In this document: positions 52,439 to 61,883 of the stretch, piece after piece | How positions within the stretch are numbered: position 1 is the first letter of the stretch | Layout: the number at the start of each line of letters is the position of its first letter | From: Insolitispirillum peregrinum | Lineage (GTDB): Bacteria > Pseudomonadota > Alphaproteobacteria > Rhodospirillales > Rhodospirillaceae | DNA: 64,000 nt | Assembly: GCF_900156605.1 (NCBI RefSeq) | Contig: NZ_FTOA01000001.1 | Coordinates: forward strand, 886,241 to 950,240 | Reading direction: 5' to 3' | The notes under the pieces: generated by a model | Told to the model about the DNA's origin: nothing | Databases searched by the model: none | The model's input: the letters and a program-made list of their open reading frames with translations, nothing else | Translations under genes and position numbers: made by a program

Positions 52439-53800
52439 ATGCTCCCTGCCGCCAGCCCATTGCTCGCCGACATGGCAGAAGGTCGGACCACGGCCACCCG
52501 TCTTGTGGAAACGGCCCTTGCCCATGCAACCGATCCTGCTGGCGAAGGCGTCCGGGTGTTTACCGCCCTGTATGCCGATCAGGCCATGGCACAGGCAGCA
52601 GCCTTTGATCAAGCCCGGGCGGCAGGTATCAGCCTGCCGCCTCTGGCGGGCTTGCCGGTCACCATCAAGGACCTGTTCGACGAAGCCGGGCGGGAAACGC
52701 TGGCCGGGTCTGTTGCCAGCCATGGCGAAGGACCGGCGGCACAGGATGCCCCTGCCGTGGCAGCCCTGCGCCGGGCCGGGGCGATCATCCTTGGCCGGAC
52801 CACCATGACTGAATATGCCTTTTCCGGCCTGGGGCTGAACCCGCATACCGGAACCCCCCGCAACCCGTGGGACCGGGCGAACGGACGCATTCCCGGTGGT
52901 TCGTCGGCCGGGGCGGCGGTCTCGGTCAGCGACGGCATGGCGGTGGCGGGCCTTGGCAGTGACACTGGCGGCTCGCTGCGCATCCCTGCCGCCCTGTGTG
53001 GCCTGACCGGCTTCAAGCCGACAGCGCGCCGGGTCAGCCGGGACGGTGCCTATCCCCTGTCCACCAGCCTGGACTGTATCGGCGTCATCGCCCGCAGCGT
53101 TCAATGCTGTGCCCTGTTCGACCAGATTCTCAGCGCCAGCCCGGTGGCACCACTCCCCGCGCTGTCGCTGCAAGGCCGACGGCTGGCCATCCCGACCGCC
53201 GTTGTCCTTGATCAGATGGACATCCATGTTGCCGCCAGCTTTGCGGCCACAGTCAGGACGCTGGAAAAAGCTGGCGCATCCATCGAAGAAATCGCCCTGC
53301 CGGAACTGGCCGAAATCCCGGCCCGTGGCATTCAGGGCGGCATTGCCGCCGCCGAGGCCTATGCCCTGCACCAGCACCGGCTGGTCCGAAAAGCCCATCT
53401 GTATGATCCCCGGGTTCTGGTGCGCATCCTGAATGGTCAGGCCATTCCCGCCAGCATCTACATTGACTGCCTCAAGGCCCGTGAGGAAATCTGCACCCGC
53501 ATCAGCCGGATCACCAGTGCATACGACGCGCTGATCATGCCGACCGTTCCGACCGTCGCCCCCCTGCTGGCACCGCTGGAATGCGATGATGGCCTGTATG
53601 GCGCCACCAACGCGCTGATGCTGCGCAATACGTCGCTGTTCAATGCTCTGGACCGCCCGGCGATCAGCCTGCCCTGCCACGCACCGGGAACTGCTCCGGT
53701 TGGCCTGATGGTGGTCGGCGAGACGATGAAGGACGACGTTACCCTGTCGCTGGCCTGCGCCATCGAAACGGCCCTGCAGACAGCAGGCACCAATGCATAG
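52439..53800 (+). CDS. Amidase signature family protein
   Basis: About 453 residues. The catalytic triad is Lys in LPVTIKDLFDEAG, cis-Ser in SDTGGSLRIPA and Ser in the RIPGGSSAGAAVSVSDG region. ALCGLTGFKPTARRVSRDGAYPLSTSLDCIG is also typical. It hydrolyses an amide bond; the substrate is unknown, and GatA is unlikely because no gatC or gatB is adjacent. I start at ATG 52439, where homology begins, although the open frame extends upstream. It seems monocistronic. Confidence 0.88.
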   Translation: MLPAASPLLADMAEGRTTATRLVETALAHATDPAGEGVRVFTALYADQAMAQAAAFDQARAAGISLPPLAGLPVTIKDLFDEAGRETLAGSVASHGEGPAAQDAPAVAALRRAGAIILGRTTMTEYAFSGLGLNPHTGTPRNPWDRANGRIPGGSSAGAAVSVSDGMAVAGLGSDTGGSLRIPAALCGLTGFKPTARRVSRDGAYPLSTSLDCIGVIARSVQCCALFDQILSASPVAPLPALSLQGRRLAIPTAVVLDQMDIHVAASFAATVRTLEKAGASIEEIALPELAEIPARGIQGGIAAAEAYALHQHRLVRKAHLYDPRVLVRILNGQAIPASIYIDCLKAREEICTRISRITSAYDALIMPTVPTVAPLLAPLECDDGLYGATNALMLRNTSLFNALDRPAISLPCHAPGTAPVGLMVVGETMKDDVTLSLACAIETALQTAGTNA

Positions 53801-53938
53801 GTCCACATAACGGACCGGAGGAGCATCACCATTCCTTGGTATGGGCCGCGAATTATGTTAGGAGGATAGTAACTCTCAGGCGACCATATTTGTGCCATCA
53901 TCGGGACAGAAACCCATGATCAGGATGCTCCATACGGG

Positions 53939-55618
53939 ATGATCGACGGAATGAGTCTCTGGCCATACCGGCCCGGTATTGCCAACCGCATCAAAACAAC
54001 TCCGCGCCAGACCGCTGCCCGTGGTTTGGGGGTGTTTTTTGTTGCCATTTCGCTGGCAGCCTGCAGCACGGCTCCAGCCCGCGCCGGAACCGCATGGGCC
54101 AATGCCCCGGCATCGGTACCCATTTCACCCACCCCCACCTTTTCGCGCAGCGCGGTCGAAAAGGAACTGGGCTATGTCTTTGACGTAATCGAGGACCGCT
54201 ATCTGGACCCGGTCACTGCTCAGTCGCTGGCTCTCTCCGCGCTGAACGGCCTGCAAAAAATCGATGCGGCCATCAGCGCCAGCCTGAATGGCCGTACCGT
54301 CGTCATTACCCGGGCCGAACGGGTCATCGCCAGCGAACCGGCCCCTCCCCCGGACTCTGCCACCGCATGGAGCTCTCTCTGCTCGCAGATGATCGAGACC
54401 CTGCGCACCCTGTCGCCGGAACTGGCCAAGGCCGACAACGAAGCCCTGTATACGGCCATGGTCTCGACGGCACTGGCCCGCCTTGACTCTTATTCCCGCT
54501 ATGCCGGTGCCGACGAAGCAGAGCGCCACCGGGATAGCCGCAACGGCTTTGGTGGGGTCGGCATCCGGTATCAGGTCGAGCGCGGCTTTCTGAATATCGA
54601 AGAGGTTCTTCCCGAAACGCCTGCCGCACAGGCGGGCCTGCTTCCCGGCGACAAGGTTACCCATATTGATGGCGTTAATATTGCCGCCCTCAACGATCAG
54701 CGCGAACAGGTGCGCGAGCGCTTGCGCGGCCCTGTTGACAGCGAATTGCGCCTGACCATCCTGCGCACCGACCGCGAGCAGGATGTCCTGTTGCGGCGCG
54801 GTCTGGTGATGCCCAAAAGCGTGTTCATGGAGACCAGCGACGACGGTATCGCCACCATCCGCATTGCCAGCTTTAACCAGCAGACGGCAAAACACGTCCA
54901 GCAAGCCATCGACGACGCCCAGGCCAAATTCGGCGGTGGGCTGCGCGGGATCATGCTGGACCTGCGCGGCAATCCCGGCGGCTTGCTGGATCAGGCGGTT
55001 GCCGTTTCAGACCTGTTCCTCAGCCGTGGCCGTATTGTCTACACCAAGGGCCGACACCCGGACTCGCTGCAAAGCTATTCGGCGTCTCCGCCGGATGTGG
55101 CCGAAGGCATTCCGATGGTGGTGCTGGTTGATGGTCGTTCGGCCTCGTCAGCAGAGATTCTGGCCTCGGCCCTGCAGGACAATGGTCGGGCCGTTGTTGT
55201 CGGTTCAAACAGCTATGGCAAGGGGACCGTGCAAACGGTGGTCAACCTGCCAAACAACGGTGAAATGACCCTGACGTGGTCACGGTTCCACGCGCCATCC
55301 GGCTATACACTGCACAATCTGGGTGTGTTGCCAACCATCTGCGTGACCAGTCAGGCCGAAGCCCCCAGCGAAACACTGGCCCGCGCCCTGCCCCCCTTGT
55401 CCGGGAACGAGACGGCCAGAATGAGCAGCACCCTTGCCGACTGGCGGGCAACCCCGCTGTGGGATGAAAAAAGCCGCACCCATCTGCGGCAAACCTGCCC
55501 GGCAACCGACCAGGAAAAATGGGCTGCCCCGATAGGGATTGGCCGCGAATTGCTTCACAATCCGGCACTGTTCGTTCGTGCCCTGGCCAGCACAAGCCCG
55601 CAGTGGGCACAAAGATAG
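53939..55618 (+). CDS. S41-family C-terminal processing protease, lipoprotein
   Basis: About 559 residues. The lipobox SLAAC lies near residue 42 after VFFVAI, so it is likely anchored to a membrane in the envelope. A PDZ domain covers about 210-295 ([28 protein letters not shown]). The protease core has [22 protein letters not shown], the catalytic Ser in [17 protein letters not shown] and the Lys in [11 protein letters not shown]. It cleaves C-terminal tails of periplasmic proteins. The start is either 53939 or 53951; neither has a strong ribosome site. Confidence 0.9.
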   Translation: MIDGMSLWPYRPGIANRIKTTPRQTAARGLGVFFVAISLAACSTAPARAGTAWANAPASVPISPTPTFSRSAVEKELGYVFDVIEDRYLDPVTAQSLALSALNGLQKIDAAISASLNGRTVVITRAERVIASEPAPPPDSATAWSSLCSQMIETLRTLSPELAKADNEALYTAMVSTALARLDSYSRYAGADEAERHRDSRNGFGGVGIRYQVERGFLNIEEVLPETPAAQAGLLPGDKVTHIDGVNIAALNDQREQVRERLRGPVDSELRLTILRTDREQDVLLRRGLVMPKSVFMETSDDGIATIRIASFNQQTAKHVQQAIDDAQAKFGGGLRGIMLDLRGNPGGLLDQAVAVSDLFLSRGRIVYTKGRHPDSLQSYSASPPDVAEGIPMVVLVDGRSASSAEILASALQDNGRAVVVGSNSYGKGTVQTVVNLPNNGEMTLTWSRFHAPSGYTLHNLGVLPTICVTSQAEAPSETLARALPPLSGNETARMSSTLADWRATPLWDEKSRTHLRQTCPATDQEKWAAPIGIGRELLHNPALFVRALASTSPQWAQR

Positions 55619-55736
55619 GCCAGAAATAACGAAAAACAGCCCTGCCTGCTGTTTTCAGGGCGATATGGGCTTGACTTACGACGAACTCCCTGTATTTTCG
55701 CCCGCTCAACGATGTCTTCGTTCCAGGATAAAGACC

Positions 55737-55904
55737 ATGGCCAAACCGACCACTGTGCAGATCAAGCTCGAAAGCACCGAGGGCACGGGCTACTTCTACA
55801 TCGCGAAGAAGAACCCGCGCAACTTGACCCAGAAGCTTGAGTTCCGCAAGTACGACCCGGTCGTGCGCAAGCACGTCATCTTCCGCGAAACCAAGATGAA
55901 GTAA
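55737..55904 (+). CDS. rpmG: 50S ribosomal protein L33
   Basis: 55 residues: [55 protein letters not shown]. It matches the zinc-free alphaproteobacterial L33. It is monocistronic, ending in a strong terminator at 55940. Confidence 0.98.
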   Translation: MAKPTTVQIKLESTEGTGYFYIAKKNPRNLTQKLEFRKYDPVVRKHVIFRETKMK

Positions 55905-55939
55905 GCTCCTGCAAGGGATCTTACCCATCCGTTTCTGAT

Positions 55940-55973
55940 AAAGGGCACCGAAGCAATTCGGTGCCCTTTATCT
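55940..55973 (+). terminator. Rho-independent terminator of rpmG
   Basis: AAAGGGCACCGAA and TTCGGTGCCCTTT form a perfect 13-bp stem around GCAA, then ATCTTT. It lies 36 bp after the rpmG stop. Confidence 0.9.
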
Positions 55974-56087
55974 TTGGCCATTTTCTGGCCGCCTCGCCAA
56001 AAATACCAATTTATGGGGATATTTCAGAAAAAGCCGCAGAGAGGGCTTGCCTGCACTCCGCCCCCATGGCATCTTTCCTTCACGACA

Positions 56088-56102
56088 TGAGATTCATTCT
56101 CA
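56088..56102. promoter_or_regulatory. Fur-like palindrome
   Basis: TGAGATTCATTCTCA is an imperfect 7-1-7 inverted repeat resembling a Fur-family box. It lies 24 bp before the start of the 192-residue gene and upstream of the diiron protein gene. Confidence 0.45.
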
Positions 56103-56125
56103 TTTGCATGCCGGAGGAAGCAGCC

Positions 56126-56704
56126 ATGACCCTTCACACAGCCCCGTCACCGTCTACCCCGTGCCGTCTGGGTGAACGGATTCAGGATGTTCTGTGGCTG
56201 ATGACTCTCGGGGCCGCCTGGCGCGGACTGGAGTCCGGCGAACCGATCACCGGCAGCCAGATTTTGCAGGCCGCCCGCGTTCCTTCGCTGTCCTGCTCAC
56301 CATGCCCGGATGTCATCGTCGCCTGCCTCGAAGAAATGTTGCGCTGTGACTGCCTGATTGGCGATCCCTGTCAGGGCCTGACCATCACCGGGCAGGGCAA
56401 GGAAGTCTTTGCCCGCCTGATGGGGGAACCGGCAGCCTCGTTGCGGATTGGGGCCGGTCGCCTTGCGGTACGTGTCCGGTTGGCCTTCCTCGACCTGCTT
56501 GACGGCGAAGCCCGCTGTGCGGCGCTGGATGCCCTGATTGCAGCCGCCGAAGACGACCTTGCCCTGCTGTCCACCGGATTGAACGAAAGCGCATGGAGCG
56601 GCCCGTTTGGCGGCTCGTGGGCGGTGCGGGACATGGCATCGGCCAGTCAGGATCTCCGCACGCTGGGCAGCCTGCGTTCCCTGCTGGCCACCGCAGCCGC
56701 ATAA
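56126..56704 (+). CDS. Unrecognised protein with a possible winged-helix N-terminal half
   Basis: 192 residues. No family is recognised with confidence. Residues 15-100 (LGERIQDVLWLMTLGAAWRGL, ITGSQILQAARVPSLSCSPCPDVIVACLEEMLRCDCLI, GLTITGQGKEVFARLM) have the helix order and C-terminal strand-like turn of PadR/Rrf2-type winged helices. Four Cys are clustered (SCSPCP, RCDC), perhaps for metal binding. The rest is helical. GGAGG precedes the ATG at 56126. The diiron protein gene follows after 37 bp, so this may be its regulator or partner. Confidence 0.6.
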   Translation: MTLHTAPSPSTPCRLGERIQDVLWLMTLGAAWRGLESGEPITGSQILQAARVPSLSCSPCPDVIVACLEEMLRCDCLIGDPCQGLTITGQGKEVFARLMGEPAASLRIGAGRLAVRVRLAFLDLLDGEARCAALDALIAAAEDDLALLSTGLNESAWSGPFGGSWAVRDMASASQDLRTLGSLRSLLATAAA

Positions 56705-56741
56705 TCCTCCCGCGGGCTCCTTCTGCCGAAGGTATCGTATC

Positions 56742-57698
56742 ATGAGCTACTTCAGCACCCTCTCTCGCCCCATCAGCTTCAATGATCTGCGCTCGATCGG
56801 CTGTGCCGAGGAGCTGTTCGCCCTCGCTCGTGCCGTCGAGCGGGAAGGTGTGCGCCGCTATACCCACCTCAGCGAGCAAATGGAAGCTCTCGGGCGGTCA
56901 CAGTTGGCAGAGCTGTTCCGCATGCTGCGCGATCAGGAAATGGAGCACGAAAACAGCCTTGATGGCCTGGCCCTGCGGGGGGGGCTGGGACATTTGCCGG
57001 ACCTGCGCTTTTCATGGGATGTGCTGCACGAAGGCATGATGCCCGAGCAGCTTGAGACCCTGACCCCGGCGCTGGCCCTGCGTTATGCCCTGCACAACGA
57101 ACAGCGGACCTACGCCCTGTTCCTGCGCATTGCGGCAGGGACGCATATCGCCGAAATCCGCCACCATGCCGAGCTGCTGGCCGCTGAGGAACTGGAGCAC
57201 GTCGGGCTGCTGGCCCGTCACGACGTGACAGAGTCCCCGGCCCTGCCGCTGGCAACGCTGATGAAGCCTGAACGGCTGGATGATCTGCTGTCGCTGGCTG
57301 CCGCAGAGGCCCGGACGGCTGCTGCACGACGCGCAGCCCTTGCCCGGCGATTGCGCAGCATTGATGACCAGACCTCTGCACAGTTGATGCAGGATCTGGC
57401 AGAAGAGTCCGAAGCCCGCAGCCGCGATCTGGGCAATCAGGGCAGTATCCCGCGGCTCGCCATGCCGGGCGTTGCCAATGACAACTTTTCCCCGCTGGAT
57501 ATTTTGCGCGGCGAGGCACAGACCTCGTTTGCCACCTTCCACGGCTTTACCCGCATTGCCAACGCCCTGCCGCCGTGCGGCCTGAGCGGGCTGGCCCAGC
57601 ACGAAGCCAATCTGCGCCTTGCGGCCACCGCCCGCCTGACCGATCGGGCTGCCGCCATCCGTGGCGAGCGCGTCCGCCGGAAAAGAAGCGGTCGTTGA
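56742..57698 (+). CDS. Ferritin-like diiron protein, rubrerythrin group, with long C-terminal extension
   Basis: 318 residues. The helical N-terminal half carries two Glu...Glu-x-x-His sets: AVEREGVRRYTHLSEQME with LRDQEMEHENSLD, and HNEQRTYALFLRIA with LLAAEELEHVGLLARH. This is the diiron four-helix pattern. Residues 180-318 are Ala/Arg-rich and helical with no domain I recognise. It forms a likely two-gene unit with the upstream gene and lies behind a Fur-like palindrome. A role in iron storage or peroxide handling is inferred. Confidence 0.78.
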   Translation: MSYFSTLSRPISFNDLRSIGCAEELFALARAVEREGVRRYTHLSEQMEALGRSQLAELFRMLRDQEMEHENSLDGLALRGGLGHLPDLRFSWDVLHEGMMPEQLETLTPALALRYALHNEQRTYALFLRIAAGTHIAEIRHHAELLAAEELEHVGLLARHDVTESPALPLATLMKPERLDDLLSLAAAEARTAAARRAALARRLRSIDDQTSAQLMQDLAEESEARSRDLGNQGSIPRLAMPGVANDNFSPLDILRGEAQTSFATFHGFTRIANALPPCGLSGLAQHEANLRLAATARLTDRAAAIRGERVRRKRSGR

Positions 57699-57882
57699 TG
57701 ATTTCCCTTTTGCACTCCGTCCTGACCCGGAGCGCAGAACCCTCCCTGGCAAGGGCCTCCCTCTCCCATTCCTGCCAAGGAGGTTACAGAAGCGAGATGT
57801 TTCCTGACCGACAGCTCGCTTCGACCTTCAGCATCCCCTGCACGGAACGCCAACCTTCGGGTATGGGACGCTGAAAACAAAG

Positions 57883-57918
57883 GGTGCGGAGAGTGGCTGC
57901 ATCACCACTCTCCGCACC
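57883..57918. terminator. 14-bp perfect hairpin
   Basis: GGTGCGGAGAGTGG and CCACTCTCCGCACC pair around CTGCATCA. On the minus strand it is followed by CTTTGTTTTC. It may end transcripts from either side. Confidence 0.55.
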
Positions 57919-58140
57919 GAAAGTTTCGTTCCATATCAACGCGAGCCAGTCTTGTAAACGCGGGCTCCTGAAAAAAGAAAGGCCCCTCCCCCAATCCCTC
58001 TCCGAAATTCCCGAAACCGGGTAACAGCCGTCCTTTTCCCCCAAGGACCAGTCACGAATGCCAACCTCGTGAACGGTCGTCCGGCTGAAGCCTGTTTCTT
58101 TTCCCGCCCTGTGTCCTGACCGGCAGAGGCGGGAACCGTG

Positions 58141-58186
58141 GGGGCCGCTGTCGTCGTCGCCAACCTCCGACAGCGGCCCCGTTTCC
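58141..58186 (+). terminator. Terminator-like hairpin beside hcr
   Basis: GGGGCCGCTGTCG and CGACAGCGGCCCC form a 13-bp stem followed by GTTTCCTTTA on the plus strand, just after the hcr stop in the convergent direction. Confidence 0.65.
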
Positions 58187-58187
58187 T

Positions 58188-59225
58188 TTATGAAGACGGC
58201 AAGAACCGCTCGCTGAACACCTGTTTTGTCGGAATACCGACCTGCTGCGCGGTTTTCTCGACCGCATCAATCAGCCCGGCCGGACCGCAGACATAGACAT
58301 CAGGCGACCGAACCGTCCCCGCTTCCATATCCCGCGCCCAGGCATCCACCGGCGATCCGGTTGCCCCCTGCCATCCCTCCGACGCTTCCCACAGGCAGAC
58401 CGTCACCTGCAAGGACGGAAGCTGCGCTGTCAGGGCGTCCAGCTCAGCAAGGGCAAATAAATCCTGCTGCCGCGTTACCCCGAAATAGAGATGGCACGGC
58501 TGACTGTCACCAAACTCCGCCATTTGACGCGCCATCGACAGCAAGGGCGCCAACCCGGTTCCCCCAGCGATAAAGCAGCGAGGCCGCAGGCTGTCACTGG
58601 CCAGCACCATTGCCCCTTGCGGCCCACGAACCCGCAGCGTCTCGCCAACGGCAGCCCGCGTTTTCAGCCACTGCGAGCACAGCCCATCGGGATGCAGGCG
58701 GATCAGGAACTCCAGCCGCCCGTCCCAATTGGGAGCATTGGACAGCGAATAGGCCCGCCATTGCTGTGTTCCCGGTACTTCCAGTTCCATGAACTGCCCA
58801 GCCTCGAACGGAGCCCCTAGGCCATCCACCGGGTCCGCCACCAGATCGAGTACCAGCCGGTGAACGGCGCCGCCAATGTCATCATTCGCCACCACCATCG
58901 CCGAGCGCACCGGCACCGGACCACTGGTAATCTGTGCTGATTGCGCGGTAACCGTCAGCGCCATTTCTCCACGCGGATAGGTCGAACACAACAGGATTGG
59001 CGTTGTATCGCCCCCTTGCGGCAGAGCCTTCTCATTGATGCTGGCACGATGGAACTCACCCTGCTGAACCGTCGCCAGGCAGGCTCCACAGGCTCCCTGT
59101 CGGCAACTGGACGGCAAGGTCAGGCCCCTGCGCGCTGCCGCATCCAGCAAGGATTCCGCCTCGTCACAGTCGAAAGAAAAGGTCTGCACGTCGGCAGTGG
59201 TCAAGGTAATCGCATGGACAGACAT
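58188..59225 (-). CDS. hcr: Hybrid cluster protein reductase (Hcr-type, 2Fe-2S/FAD/NADH)
   Basis: 345 residues. An N-terminal plant-type 2Fe-2S domain has CRQGACGACLATV and a fourth Cys in LLCSTYPRG. FAD binding is in WRAYSLSNAP. NAD binding is in CFIAGGTGLAPLLSMARQM and VYVCGPAGLIDAVEKT. Here the ferredoxin domain is N-terminal, whereas E. coli Hcr has it at the C-terminus. It lies 69 bp after hcp on the same strand and should pass electrons to Hcp. GAGGGGA precedes the ATG at 59223-59225. Confidence 0.85.
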   Translation of the reverse strand: MSVHAITLTTADVQTFSFDCDEAESLLDAAARRGLTLPSSCRQGACGACLATVQQGEFHRASINEKALPQGGDTTPILLCSTYPRGEMALTVTAQSAQITSGPVPVRSAMVVANDDIGGAVHRLVLDLVADPVDGLGAPFEAGQFMELEVPGTQQWRAYSLSNAPNWDGRLEFLIRLHPDGLCSQWLKTRAAVGETLRVRGPQGAMVLASDSLRPRCFIAGGTGLAPLLSMARQMAEFGDSQPCHLYFGVTRQQDLFALAELDALTAQLPSLQVTVCLWEASEGWQGATGSPVDAWARDMEAGTVRSPDVYVCGPAGLIDAVEKTAQQVGIPTKQVFSERFLPSS

Positions 59226-59248
59226 CAGGGTTCCCCTCAAAAAGCAAT

Positions 59249-59282
59249 ACCCCCACCCGTGTTTTGCAACACCGATGGGGGC
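59249..59282. other. Hairpin between hcp and hcr
   Basis: CCCCCACCCGTGTT and AACACCGATGGGGG pair with one mismatch region in the 69-bp intergenic gap. It could modulate hcr expression relative to hcp or protect mRNA. No T run is clear. Confidence 0.5.
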
Positions 59283-59294
59283 ATAAAGGCAGAA

Positions 59295-60962
59295 TTACTC
59301 GGCGGCAGTCTGCAGAATGGCCGCCAGATCGCCTTCCGGGGTGCCAATCGGCTTGATGTCAAAGGCATCAACCAGCGTTTGCAACACGGTCGGGGTGATG
59401 AAGGCTGGCAAGGTTGGCCCCAGACGGATACCCTTCAACCCCAGAGCCAGCAGCGTCAGCAGAACGGCTGCCGCCTTTTGCTCGAACCACGACACCACCA
59501 GCGACAGCGGCAGGTCATTCACGCCGCAGTCAAAGGCCTTGGCCAGCGCGCTGGCGACCTGAATGGCGGAATAACTGTCGTTGCACTGCCCCATGTCCAG
59601 CAGGCGCGGAATGCCGCCGATCGAGCCCAGGTCGAGGGTGTTAAAGCGATACTTGTTGCAGCCCAGCGTCAGAACAACGGTGTCCTGCGGGGTCTGTTCG
59701 ACGAAATCGGTGTAGTAGTTGCGTCCGCTGTCCGCACCGTCGCAACCGCCAACCAGGAAGAAGTGGCGGATGGCCCCGCCCTTGACCGCCTCGATCACCG
59801 TATCGGCAACGCTGAGGACCGCATCACGGCCAAAGCCGATGGTGATGGTCTTTTCTTCGGCATCAGCGGCAAAGCCCGGCAGGGCCTTGGCGGCCTGAAT
59901 CACAGGCGCAAAGGCGTGGTCTTCCAGATGACGCAGCCCCGGCCAGCCCACCGGGCCGGTGGTGAAGATGCGCTGACGATAGCGTGGGCCCGGCTCGATC
60001 AGGCAGTTGGAGGTCATCAGGATCGCGCCCGGAAACTCGGCGAAATCTTTTTGCTGATCCTGCCACGCCCCACCATAGTTGCCCACCAGATGCGGATAGG
60101 CCTTCAGGGCCGGATAGCTGTGGGCGGGCAGCATTTCGCCGTGGGTATAGATGTTGATCCCCTGCCCGGCGGTCTGGTCCAGCAACACCTTCAGGTCGGC
60201 CATGTCGTGGCCGCTGACCAGAATGGCCTTGCCCGCCACCGGCGAAATCCGCACTTGCGATGGCTCGGGAGTTCCGAAAGACCCGGTGTTCCCGGCATCC
60301 AGCAGTGCCATCACCGACAGGTTGATCGTGCCAACGGTCAGCGCCATGTCCAGCAACGACTGCACATCCGCCGGTTCATTGGCGAGGAAATCCAGCGCCT
60401 GTTCGATACCGGCGTAAACCTCCTGCGACGATTGCCCCAGCATCAGCGCATGATAGGCATAGGCGCACACGCCCTTCAGGCCGTACAGCACCAACGCCCG
60501 CAACCCGATGATATCAGCGCCAACCTGATCTTCACCGGCCCGGATGGCGGCGCATTCGGCCTGCGCCAGCAGCTCACCGACCTCTTCGGGAATCACCCAC
60601 GCCGCCGGACCAGCCCACACCGGGGCGGCTACGCCACGGGCACTGGCGGCCTGCACAACCGCCGCCTTCAGGTTTTCCCGCAGGACAGCCGCATCGGCAA
60701 TCATGCGGGTGAAGCGGGCCGGATTGAAATTGACGTTGGTCAGGGTCGAAAACATCGCCTTCAGGATAAAGGCATCTGCCACCGGGTCGCTGACCCCCAG
60801 CGAACGACCGGCGGTCGCCACCTGCGCAATCCCCTTGACGGCATGGATCAACAGATCCTGCAGGTCAGAGGTCTGTTCATCCTTGCCGCAATTGCCGCGC
60901 TGGCTGGCGCAGCCTGCGCCCTGATCGGTCTGGGCCGTCTGTTCACACTGATAGCAAAACAT
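59295..60962 (-). CDS. hcp: Hydroxylamine reductase / hybrid cluster protein
   Basis: 555 residues. The N-terminal cluster ligands are [33 protein letters not shown]. The hybrid 4Fe-2O-2S ligands appear downstream, including His/Glu in the [14 protein letters not shown] region and Cys residues in [26 protein letters not shown] and [11 protein letters not shown]. Hcp reduces NO (high-affinity NO reductase) or hydroxylamine. AGGAACAG precedes the ATG at 60960-60962. NsrR-type boxes lie upstream and the reductase gene downstream. Confidence 0.97.
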   Translation of the reverse strand: MFCYQCEQTAQTDQGAGCASQRGNCGKDEQTSDLQDLLIHAVKGIAQVATAGRSLGVSDPVADAFILKAMFSTLTNVNFNPARFTRMIADAAVLRENLKAAVVQAASARGVAAPVWAGPAAWVIPEEVGELLAQAECAAIRAGEDQVGADIIGLRALVLYGLKGVCAYAYHALMLGQSSQEVYAGIEQALDFLANEPADVQSLLDMALTVGTINLSVMALLDAGNTGSFGTPEPSQVRISPVAGKAILVSGHDMADLKVLLDQTAGQGINIYTHGEMLPAHSYPALKAYPHLVGNYGGAWQDQQKDFAEFPGAILMTSNCLIEPGPRYRQRIFTTGPVGWPGLRHLEDHAFAPVIQAAKALPGFAADAEEKTITIGFGRDAVLSVADTVIEAVKGGAIRHFFLVGGCDGADSGRNYYTDFVEQTPQDTVVLTLGCNKYRFNTLDLGSIGGIPRLLDMGQCNDSYSAIQVASALAKAFDCGVNDLPLSLVVSWFEQKAAAVLLTLLALGLKGIRLGPTLPAFITPTVLQTLVDAFDIKPIGTPEGDLAAILQTAAE

Positions 60963-61040
60963 CTGTTCCTGTTCCTCTCCGTTCTGATCCCATGGCGGTG
61001 GCCCTCTTCCCGGTTGGGCCACCTTCTGCTGACCGGCCAT

Positions 61041-61063
61041 AAGATGCATTTACAATATATGTT
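61041..61063. promoter_or_regulatory. NsrR-type box 1 (hcp side)
   Basis: The left half AAGATGCATTT matches the NsrR half-site, and the right half ATATATGTT is a weaker inverse. It lies about 80 bp before the hcp start codon. Confidence 0.65.
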
Positions 61064-61088
61064 ATGGAACGCAGAGGCCGTCAACAGA

Positions 61089-61111
61089 AAGATGCACTAA
61101 AAATACATCTT
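61089..61111. promoter_or_regulatory. NsrR-type box 2 (nsrR side)
   Basis: AAGATGCACT and AATACATCTT flank a three-base centre in a 23-bp window, close to the NsrR consensus. It is 43 bp before the nsrR start and 48 bp from box 1. Confidence 0.75.
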
Positions 61112-61153
61112 TTAAATTTTGACCGCACACACGGAATCCATTATGATCCGCGG

Positions 61154-61567
61154 ATGCAACTGACGCTCTACACTGATTATTCCCTGCGAGCCCTGCTGTA
61201 TATCGGGCGCACGCCTGATCGCTTGGTGACCATTTCCGAGATCGCCGACTTCTATGGCGTCTCGCGCAATCACATGGTCAAAGTGATCCATCATCTGGGC
61301 AGCATTGGCTATCTTACCACCATCCGGGGCAAGGCAGGCGGGGTTCGGCTGGCCAGACCAGCAGGTGAAATCCGTATCAGCGAAGTTGTTCAGGCGACCG
61401 AACCGCACATGGATTTGCAGGAATGCTTTAACCCCCACACCAATACCTGCCCTCTGACCGGGGATTGCCGCCTGAAAGGCGTGCTGTATCAGGCGCGGGC
61501 TGCGTTCATGGGAGTGCTGGCTGGCCAGACACTGGCCGATCTGTTACCGCCATCCCTGGAGCCGTGA
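61154..61567 (+). CDS. nsrR: Rrf2-family nitric oxide-sensing repressor NsrR
   Basis: 137 residues. The N-terminal winged helix has MQLTLYTDYSLRALLYIGRTP, ITISEIADFYGVSRNHMVKVIHHLGS-like and GGVRLARPAGEIRISEVV. The cluster ligands are three Cys in ECFNPHTNTCPLTGDCRLK, the NsrR spacing. The [2Fe-2S] or [4Fe-4S] cluster is destroyed by NO, releasing repression. It is divergent from hcp-hcr with two matching boxes between, so it probably represses both and itself. The start at 61154 matches the family. Confidence 0.94.
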   Translation: MQLTLYTDYSLRALLYIGRTPDRLVTISEIADFYGVSRNHMVKVIHHLGSIGYLTTIRGKAGGVRLARPAGEIRISEVVQATEPHMDLQECFNPHTNTCPLTGDCRLKGVLYQARAAFMGVLAGQTLADLLPPSLEP

Positions 61568-61617
61568 GCGCCCCAACACCACGGCAACCCCGTAATCTCA
61601 ATCCCCAGAAACGACAC

Positions 61618-61722
61618 TAGACCAGCGCGCGTTAAACCTGACGCAGGCACGCTGGTCTAACCTTTTGTTTTGTCGCATTGTTTTTTGCGAAAACCGGTAC
61701 CCACTTTTCGCACAATGCTCTA
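61618..61722 (-). repeat. Element B, copy 7 (tandem unit 1)
   Basis: TAGACCAGCGCGCGTTAAAC to CACAATGCTCTA, with both hairpins intact. It is followed at once by copy 8, and the two share the bases TA at 61721-61722. Confidence 0.88.
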
Positions 61723-61824
61723 GACCAGCGCGCGTTAAACCTGACGCAGGTACGCTGGTCTAGTCTTTTGTTCTGTCGCATTATTTTTGCGAAAACCGGT
61801 TCCCACTTTTCGCAAAACGCTCAA
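61721..61824 (-). repeat. Element B, copy 8 (tandem unit 2)
   Basis: It is about 94 percent identical to copy 7, ending CGCAAAACGCTCAA. The shared TA suggests TA target duplication. It lies directly beside the divK terminator hairpin. Confidence 0.88.
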
Positions 61825-61852
61825 GGCCGGAGAGGGGCTCTCTCCGGCCTTG
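61818..61852 (-). terminator. Rho-independent terminator of divK
   Basis: CAAGGCCGGAGAG and CTCTCCGGCCTTG form a 13-bp stem; the minus-strand side continues AGCGTTTTG. It lies 32 bp after the divK stop. Its T run overlaps the edge of element B copy 8. Confidence 0.85.
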
Positions 61853-61883
61853 ATGTTCAGCTCAACACACAATTCCGACGGTT

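Larger units (their letters stand above)
57699..58187. other. Intergenic region with two strong hairpins
   Basis: No supported gene in 489 bp. It holds the hairpin at 57883-57918 and the terminator at 58141-58186, between the convergent diiron protein and hcr genes. Short open frames here lack ribosome sites and homology. Confidence 0.65.

Noticed and set aside
58941..61100. A 719-codon plus-strand open frame across hcr, hcp and the NsrR boxes
   Set aside because: It is antisense to clear genes, spans a regulatory region, and shows no recognisable domain.
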